DNA of 64,000 nucleotides from Crotalaria pallida (lineage: Eukaryota > Streptophyta > Magnoliopsida > Fabales > Fabaceae). The DNA lies in NCBI GenBank assembly GCA_037953625.1, contig CM075652.1, positions 56,413,501 through 56,477,500 on the forward strand. The letters are read 5' to 3'. Positions 57,449 through 64,000 of this stretch are shown here, piece after piece. How positions within the stretch are numbered: the first letter of the stretch is position 1; every line of letters starts with the position of its first letter. The translations under genes were made by a program, and so were the position numbers. The notes below the pieces were generated by a model, which had not been told where the DNA came from, ran no database searches, and worked only from the letters and a program-made list of their open reading frames with translations.

Positions 57449-59959
57449 AGAAAGATCATATATTTTACTATGTTTAGGAAGTTGCGTAGTTATTGTGAAT
57501 CGAAAAAACCCCATTTCAGGGATTTTGAAACTTCAATAGCGGGTGTGATGAATACATCGAATACTGAACCGGAGTTGTCCGAAAACGAAGAAGGTGATAT
57601 TATAATTGTTAAACCAATAACTGCATATTTCCCTACAAGTTTGGGGGAAGTTCGGCAGGGATTGATAAATTACAGAATAGCAGAGAATAAAGAAAAAATG
57701 AGACAACAAAGAGGTATAAAATACAAGAGTTAGATTATTTTATTATTTTACAAGGTATTGATGCAATCACTATCGTATTTACTCTAAAATCTGAAAAATT
57801 TTATATAATTAAGTAATCTGTTTTTTGGTAAGTATAAATACAAAAATACGATATTAAGATTTTTGCAGAAATGATTTTTTATTTCCTCAATATGAACAGG
57901 GTTAATTCAGACGGATATGGCTAACGAGCAAAGTTTTAAATTGCCGTCAGATGCGAACGAATATGAATGGGTGGAGAGTGAAGTCATTGAAACATGCTCG
58001 AATTTAACATCAGAAAGGTCGGTTGCTCAAAGTCGAGCAATATTGCTTCCATGTCCTGGGGATGAAAGTGGAAATGTGTACCGCATACTTCTTCGTATAC
58101 CGCATACTTCCTGGGGATGAAAGTGGAAATGCGTACCGCATACTTCCTGTCAAAGTCGAGCAATATTGCTTCCATGTCCTGGATTCTTTTTCTACGAAGA
58201 AGTTGTAGCAAGGCTAGGAGTAAGAATGCCGTTCACAGATTTTGAAATGGAAGTTTTAAAAACCATGAGAATTGCTCCCTCGCAACTGCACCCTAATGCA
58301 CGGACAATAGTACGTGCATTTCAGCTTTTATGCGCGGCTATGGGATGGGAATGCACGGCCCGAATATTCTTCTACCTTTTTATACCTCAGGCCAACAACT
58401 TTGAAAGCGATTCAGAAAAAAGAACCTGGGTATCATTCATGGCACGAACCGGATACAGCATGTTCGAAATCTATAAGGAGAATTGGCAGTCATTCAAGCC
58501 TTACTATTTCAAGTACACGTATCATGGCAATGGATTTAGCTGGTTCATGAGGGAAGGTGAGGAACAACAAATACCACATTTCCCACTACAGTGGAGCAAA
58601 TATTTCTACCAAAGACATTGCAACAGTTACACCTCTGAGTGGAAAGATTTGTATGAGTTTGAAAAGGAAGTCTGCCGAGCATACGAAGAGTACATAACAA
58701 CAAACGGAACAATTAATACACGGGAAATATTGGACATACCGGAGGGACAAATCAAAACAAACTTGGTAAGATCTTCTACAACGCTTTTAATTGTGAAACT
58801 GAAACAGTGGACTAAAATTGATTTCATTTGCAGATGAACTGGCCGACCGTTGTAAAAATCTGACATTGAGAGGCAGGAAAAGAAAAATTGATTCAAGACT
58901 TATAGGTAGCGTACAGAAGAGAGTGAATACTAATTCTTCACAACAATGTGTGGAGGGGTTCAAGGGATCAATTAGGGGTACTCCCGAAGGGATCGTGGAA
59001 CATGAAGATGCACATCTATGTGACAGATTAGTTATAGCTGATGATGTTACTAAATATAGTGCATCTTCATCGGAACAAGAGATAAGGCAACGAAATTTAA
59101 ATAAAGGGAAAGGATTGATGATTGAAGAGAGCAGAGATTATTCTATAGCAGAGGACGCGGAAGAAGAAAGATGTGCAGAAGGATCGATATGGGAAAAAGA
59201 AATAGATGAAAATTTTGCAAATTTTATCTGCACGGATAAAGACAAGGCCAGATTCTCAGGAATGACAGCAACACAATGGAGCCCATATTTGACAGGTATG
59301 ACAAAGATTCTTTTACAAGGGGCGAACATAACTCATTTTCTATCTGAACACCGAGAAGATGTGTTCGAGGGCATTAACTTAGAGCAGAAAGAAACAAGGC
59401 AATTCTCCTCTGTTAGAGAAGCTAGCTTGGCTGATGAGCTTCTAAGAGCTAAATCCGAGCTTGAAAATCTCCGTATTGATAATGGAGAACTCATGAACGA
59501 AAAAGCAAGTTTGATACAATCTAGTAATACATTGCAGAGTAATATAGAGATTGCGAAGACGGCTCTGGAAAAAAGACAGAAAGACAATGAAGACCTAGCA
59601 TCAACATTGCAGAGAATGAAAGAGGAAAAAAAAATCAGAACATTATTTTAGAGAAGCTAAGATCAAAGGAAATTAAGCACAAAAAGGAGGCAGCAACAAA
59701 TTTCTTTGATTGTGAAAAAAGTATTTTTGATTCATTTGTCAATGCAATACAACAAATTAAATACTTGAACCCCCAAGCAGATGTAAGGGTAGTTGGAGCT
59801 CATCCATTCCATGCAGTTCAAGGAGGGAAAATGATTGATTTAAGAGATAGATCCGAGGTAGATCTAAAAGCAGAAAATCTCCCCAATCCACTGGTCGATA
59901 TTGTTGAGGAACCGCCATTTGATGATTCAGGTGTGAACTTATCAGACAACGATACATAG
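57449..59959 (+). pseudogene. Free-standing gene 2: disabled tandem copy of gene 1
   Basis: Exon 1 57449-57713 (ATG 57470), with an N-terminal part related to that of the E3 antisense protein. Exon 2 57900-58765, exon 3 from 58834. The exon 1/2 join is phase 1. Exon 2 holds GFFFYEEVVARLGVRMPF and LLCAAMGWECTARIFFYLF. Exon 3 holds GRKRKI, a coiled coil and, in a shifted frame to 59959, GAHPFHAVQGGKMIDL and NPLVDIVEEPPFDD. Three lesions: a rearranged duplication with TGA at 58118-58120; a one-base mismatch of phase at the exon 2/3 splice (donor TTG|GTAAG where gene 1 has ATTG|GTAAG); and a frameshift at an A9 run (59625-59633). Unlike gene 1, it keeps an exon encoding the N-terminus. Confidence 0.75.
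58028..58181 (+). repeat. Nested micro-duplication A-B-B-A in gene 2 exon 2
   Basis: Segment A (CAAAGTCGAGCAATATTGCT... to TCCTGG) occurs at 58028-58059 and 58150-58181. Segment B (GGGGATGAAAGTGGAAATG... to CATACTTC) occurs at 58058-58090 and 58113-58146. The second A joins directly to the codons for GFFFYEE, replacing the short stretch that other family members have there. Confidence 0.85.
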
Positions 59960-60361
59960 AAGACAGTATGATTCGTAGCAAGGTTGTGAATGTTTCACTT
60001 GAGTCTAATTTTATTCTATGACATTATGTATTATTATAATTTGAAGGTAGGTTAAATTTAAGCATACAACTTTTTGGTTTAACCAAGTATTAAGTTATTT
60101 TCTAAATTTTTAAGTGCAAAAATAGTGTTTATTCGATGTCTTCCGGTTTTTGAGAAGGGATCTAGCCTAATTTATTTTGAATGAAAAAGAAGGCATGTAA
60201 TAATGAAATAATATAAAAAATTTAGGAACATTTCATAATAAATTTTATGAAAATAGGATAATATTATCATTCAACAGTATTAAAAAGTCGATAAAAACCA
60301 AACAACATTAGCATTACATAAGTAGTGTCCAAAATAGAACCGAAAATGTTAGGCACAAAAA
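59960..60361. other. Short convergent intergenic region
   Basis: AT-rich 3' ends of gene 2 and the RPA-like gene. No ORF or structure recognised. Confidence 0.4.
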
Positions 60362-62968
60362 TTACAATCCTTTGGGGTCAGCTGGAGGATCAACAATTGA
60401 CTCCCCAATGAAAGTATCAGAGTCAGAATGATGAACATCCTCGGAAACAAAATCAAACGGATTGAGTGTATTTTTCCTCACTGGAAAGGTTGTTGGATCA
60501 GTTACAGAAGCAGCAGAGGAAAATAAAATAGGTTTGGCAGTAGTCTTCACATTAACAATCTGCATCAGGTGTGAGGAAATGTTAAAAAATCAACATGGCA
60601 GATAAACGAAAAACAAATTGGAGCACAATTAGGACAATGAATTGATACCGACAGGTTGGTTAGGTTTGTGGGCATGAGGTCTGACGTCTTCAGGGTCAAC
60701 TTCAGGAAAAATGAAGGAAGTAACATCCTACAAGATGTGAAATTTTATTAATTATAAAACTATTACTTAGATTAATTTGAATTAAATGAATAATCTATAT
60801 ATAATGAGTATTTAATAAAATATTAGAAAATTAAAACCAAAGATAATAAATATACCTTGGTAGGAGAAGAGAAAAGAAAATATGATTGGAACATGTCACA
60901 GGTCTTGATTTCAAACATCCTCCGAATGGAGTACAAAGGAGAAGATTGTGAGGAAGATCCAACATTGACAAATATCTTGAATAAAAAACTTCTATCAACC
61001 AAAGAATCCATGATCTTGGCATAAGCAAATGCATCACACTGGTGGATAAGAAAATATATAAATTTAAATAACTGTTTTAAGATTATCTATGGAAAAGACT
61101 GGATATGTAAGAAATAAACCTGAGTAGACATGTTAAGCAAATCTTGGCATGAATGGTATATAAGAAATCTAGCATCTCGGTCCAACATAACAAATGTAGC
61201 GGCAGAATCACAATCTCGAACAGCAAGCTTAAGGTCGTAGCTAAGAAGGAATATGAAATATTAAAAAGATAACAATTGACAAATAATACATAGAAAAAAA
61301 CGAATGTAACAAGTAAACAAATATTAAGTAATAGTAATAATTAATAAGAACAAAGATAAAAAATTTTATTTTATATACCGAGGAACAAAGCGGAAAACAA
61401 ACTTGCCACAGTTCTCACAGTATAGTGCACCAGACTTCGACAGAAGAGATCCCTTGCAAATACATTCGTTGAAGGCCCAACGAAACGAAGTATCAAGTCC
61501 GACAATAGTGGCAAAGACGACATATATACCACTCTGAATGAAAATATTAAGAACATAGAATACATACTATATGAAAAATTAATAAATGGAAAATATGAAT
61601 AGATAAAACATTAAAGTATTTAATAACGTACTTCAGTAACATGTGAAAGTTGATCAAGCATAACATGAGGATAGGAAACCATAAACTGATCCATAACAAA
61701 AGATTTCCTCTTCGTCGTAACAGCAGGTGGAATGTAATCAAAGAAACCATGTTGACACAGTCTGTTTTATTTTTTAAAAAAACAAAATAAATACATACCA
61801 ATTTAAAATATTAAAATGAAAAAAATAATTAATGTAGAAAATTCATATTAGAACGCAAAGACATCACACCTGATCCTTAATTGAAGAGCTTAAGGACATC
61901 AGGGTTAAATAACAGATTCGATATTCCAGGAATAGCATGGAAAACAATCTTACCTATTTGAGAGTGAAACAAAAAATAAAAAAAAAGGATCAATATGATA
62001 TAATTATAAGAAAAGATAGAGACTGGAAGAAGACATCAATATCATTGTATATTTGCATCCTTCCAAGCTGAATAACGACGACAACTCCAAAAGAATTATT
62101 GGATGCCAAAAACTGGTTGAGCTCAAATACATGTGCCCCAAACAGACAACAGTCAAAAGTACCACTGCAAATGAAGTAAATAAACGAAAAAATTATTCAA
62201 ACGACACAAAAAAAACAAGTTCAAACACATATATATACTTGCAAATACACTTACTATTGATCAGATAATTCAAGCATTACAGAGGGAGATACAATGGCAT
62301 TCTTTTGGTAGGTAACCTCGTTTGTCACAGCGGTCAAAAGGCCAATTACATCTATTAATAAAAGAAATTGAGCTTTGGTCACGAATGTAAAAAAATTTGT
62401 AAAAGAGTGAATTTGAAGTAATGAAAAGCCAATGGGCGAAAATATATAGAGATATACCTCGCAAAATATCAGTGGAGTAGTAAGGCATAAAAACACTGTC
62501 CACACTACCAAAGGAGAAAGAGTGGATTGGAATCATGCTACACTTGTCAGGTTTCACTTGAGTATATTCATTAAATGACAAAACACAAGGATGAGAGGTC
62601 CAGCGGAACTTCCCAATGCTTGGTACACTTGAAATGGATGTGAGAGTATATGCAACTCCTTCTTGCAATAAGTTAAGAAACTTTGAAAAATAAGCATCAC
62701 AAACACGACCTTGTATTTTAGTGACCTTAAAGAAAGTTTGAAGAAACTGTAAGTAATGTGAACGATGAAAAATAAATTGTAAAAATAATAGAAAAATATT
62801 GTTAAAATGGTAACATATGTATGAATCCACTAAGAGCAGGTGAAGTTCAGTTTTGGAAACACCGTCCCAAACATCGTGCACAACAGCAGAATGGATAACA
62901 CGCACCTTCACATTCCAAGATGCATATTCCAATGACACAGAAGCTAAAGGAAAAATATTAAAAGACAT
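60362..62968 (-). CDS. RPA70-like single-stranded DNA-binding protein, about 11 exons
   Basis: Exons on the minus strand: 62968 to about 62815; about 62724 to 62458; 62351-62255; 62164 to about 62035; about 61960 to 61870; 61761-61632; 61533-61379; 61240-61120; 61038-60856; 60727 to about 60652; about 60558-60362. Most junctions have GT/AG and keep frame. Domains: an N-terminal OB fold (WNVKVRVIHSAVVHDVWDG, IQGRVCDAYFSKFLNLLQEG), a second OB fold (DVIGLLTAVTNEVTYQK, FDCCLFGAHVFELNQFL), then the C-terminal OB fold with a C4 zinc motif (CICKG...CENCGK, with FATIVGLDTSFRWAFNE and FVMLDRDARFLIYHSC). This is the plant RPA1/replication factor A family. It is either a host paralogue or a Helitron-borne RPA. 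Exon 5 ends with an in-frame TAA near 61885 and its phase does not fit exon 6, so a one-base deletion may have inactivated it. Confidence 0.75.
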
Positions 62969-64000
62969 TATGAGAACAAAGACGGTGATATTTCGAGTAT
63001 TGAAAAGTGTGTAACACTAAGAAATGGAAGAACGAGGTAGATTTTATAACTCAAGGTTTAAAGAATGATGGATGGTTCTAGTATAATCTCAAAAAGGACA
63101 ACATTCAAGTACCAAAAAAGAAGAGAAGGGGGTACGTTTGACTAAACAAACCACAATAAATTTTATAGCTTTAGAGCCAGTGATGTAGGGCTGCTATTTA
63201 TTGCTATATACAAGTGGCCAGACATGCTAGTACTTCATGTAGCTGACGAAACTGATAAAGAAGTAAGTAACAGCTACGAACTGAAGTTACAAAAGGGAAA
63301 GTAGAGTACATAGCAATAATTGAAGATTCAGAGTAGATAGCACCTATGAGCATTTAATTAAAACTGACTGTACAGGAGACTATTAAATATACAAAGTGCG
63401 TACGAAAAACTCTCACCAAGAAAAGGGGTTAAATGAAATGGTGTCCAAAGATATTTATTTACGATCATGACATTATTAATCGATGAAAGTGGATGGTATT
63501 CAGTTAAACCAGAATGGAGATGGAAAAAAAATTAAAATTTTAAATACTAAATATTATCCTATTTTATACTTTGATAAAATCGAAACCATACTTTGAGTTT
63601 TAGTAATACATTACTTGATGCCAAATTTGAGACATAGCTATGTATAAGGGTGTAAGAAATGTTGGATTTATTCATAAACTTGGTACGGTGAGAAAAATAA
63701 AAACAAGTTATTAGGGTAAAAACTAAGGAAATGATATAAGGAAAAATGATGAAAGATTAGATTACTTTATAACACACACATGAAATATGTGAAAATTGAA
63801 AAATCACATAAATTATAATAGTAGAACATAGATTTCAGATAGAGAATACATTAAAGAAACAGAAGTAAAATAATATAAACATTACATCGATTATATTGAC
63901 ATAAACATAAAATTAAATACCATAACATAATTAATAAAAATTACAAGGAAATTAAATTGTTCACAATAACAAAGCAAGATCGAGACATATTTTAAGGAAA
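62969..64000. other. Upstream of the RPA-like gene, to the window edge
   Basis: AT-rich sequence without a credible ORF. It would hold the promoter of the RPA-like gene. No Helitron 5' end (TC preceded by A with the usual start) was recognised. Confidence 0.4.

Larger units (their letters stand above)
50527..64000 (-). mobile_element. Possible large Helitron or Helitron-derived segment
   Basis: Inference from the 3' terminus at 50527 and an RPA70-like gene in the same (minus) orientation at 60362-62968. Plant Helitrons are known to carry RPA-like genes and to capture host genes. No Rep/helicase ORF is visible and the 5' end was not found, so the extent is unknown. The terminus may belong to a short non-autonomous element instead. 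Confidence 0.3.

Overview
This is plant nuclear DNA, most likely from a eudicot and quite possibly a legume. The evidence is a dense nest of plant-type LTR retrotransposons: Ogre/Tat-lineage Ty3-gypsy elements with archaeal-type RNase H and antisense accessory ORFs. Spliced plant-like genes in AT-rich DNA follow on the right. No bacterial operons, rRNA or tRNA genes were found. The species is not resolved from sequence alone.

Layout. (1) 1-4846, minus strand: 5' part of an Ogre-like element (E1) with LTR 3300-4846, PBS, long leader and gag. (2) 4847-24958, minus strand: a decayed Tat-lineage element (E2) with LTR 24128-24958, gag, protease, RT/RNase H, integrase, a satellite-like repeat array, and on the opposite strand a spliced accessory ORF. 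That accessory ORF is broken by (3) E3 at 5751-16434, plus strand, a complete 10.7-kb Tat element with 636-bp LTRs and a CCTTT target duplication. (4) 24959-39926: layered solo LTRs. A 1.68-kb solo LTR (27033-38755, duplication CATAC) is split by two further LTR insertions (27871-30412 and 30649-38143). The second of these carries two more solo LTRs (31973-33630 and 35122-35652). (5) 39927-49776, plus strand: E4, a complete 9.85-kb Tat element with 537-bp LTRs and duplication ATATG. It has lost the core of gag. (6) 50527-64000: no gag-pol. It starts with a probable Helitron 3' terminus, followed by a small B3-like gene, two tandem spliced genes related to the antisense ORFs of E3 and E4, and an RPA70-like gene.

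How the parts relate. E3 and E4 each carry, antisense between pol and the 3' LTR, a spliced gene whose central domain resembles the 'putative gypsy type transposon' (Transposase_28) family. The same protein is encoded by two free-standing tandem genes at 54-60 kb. All four share the same phase-1 intron and a common C-terminal motif. The first free-standing copy (54163-56173) is intact over its two coding exons and the second is a pseudogene. This free-standing family, sitting beside an RPA-like gene and a Helitron end, is the most interesting part of the window.

Limits: everything was read by eye. Exon boundaries, LTR difference counts and family names are judgements. No search or alignment was run.
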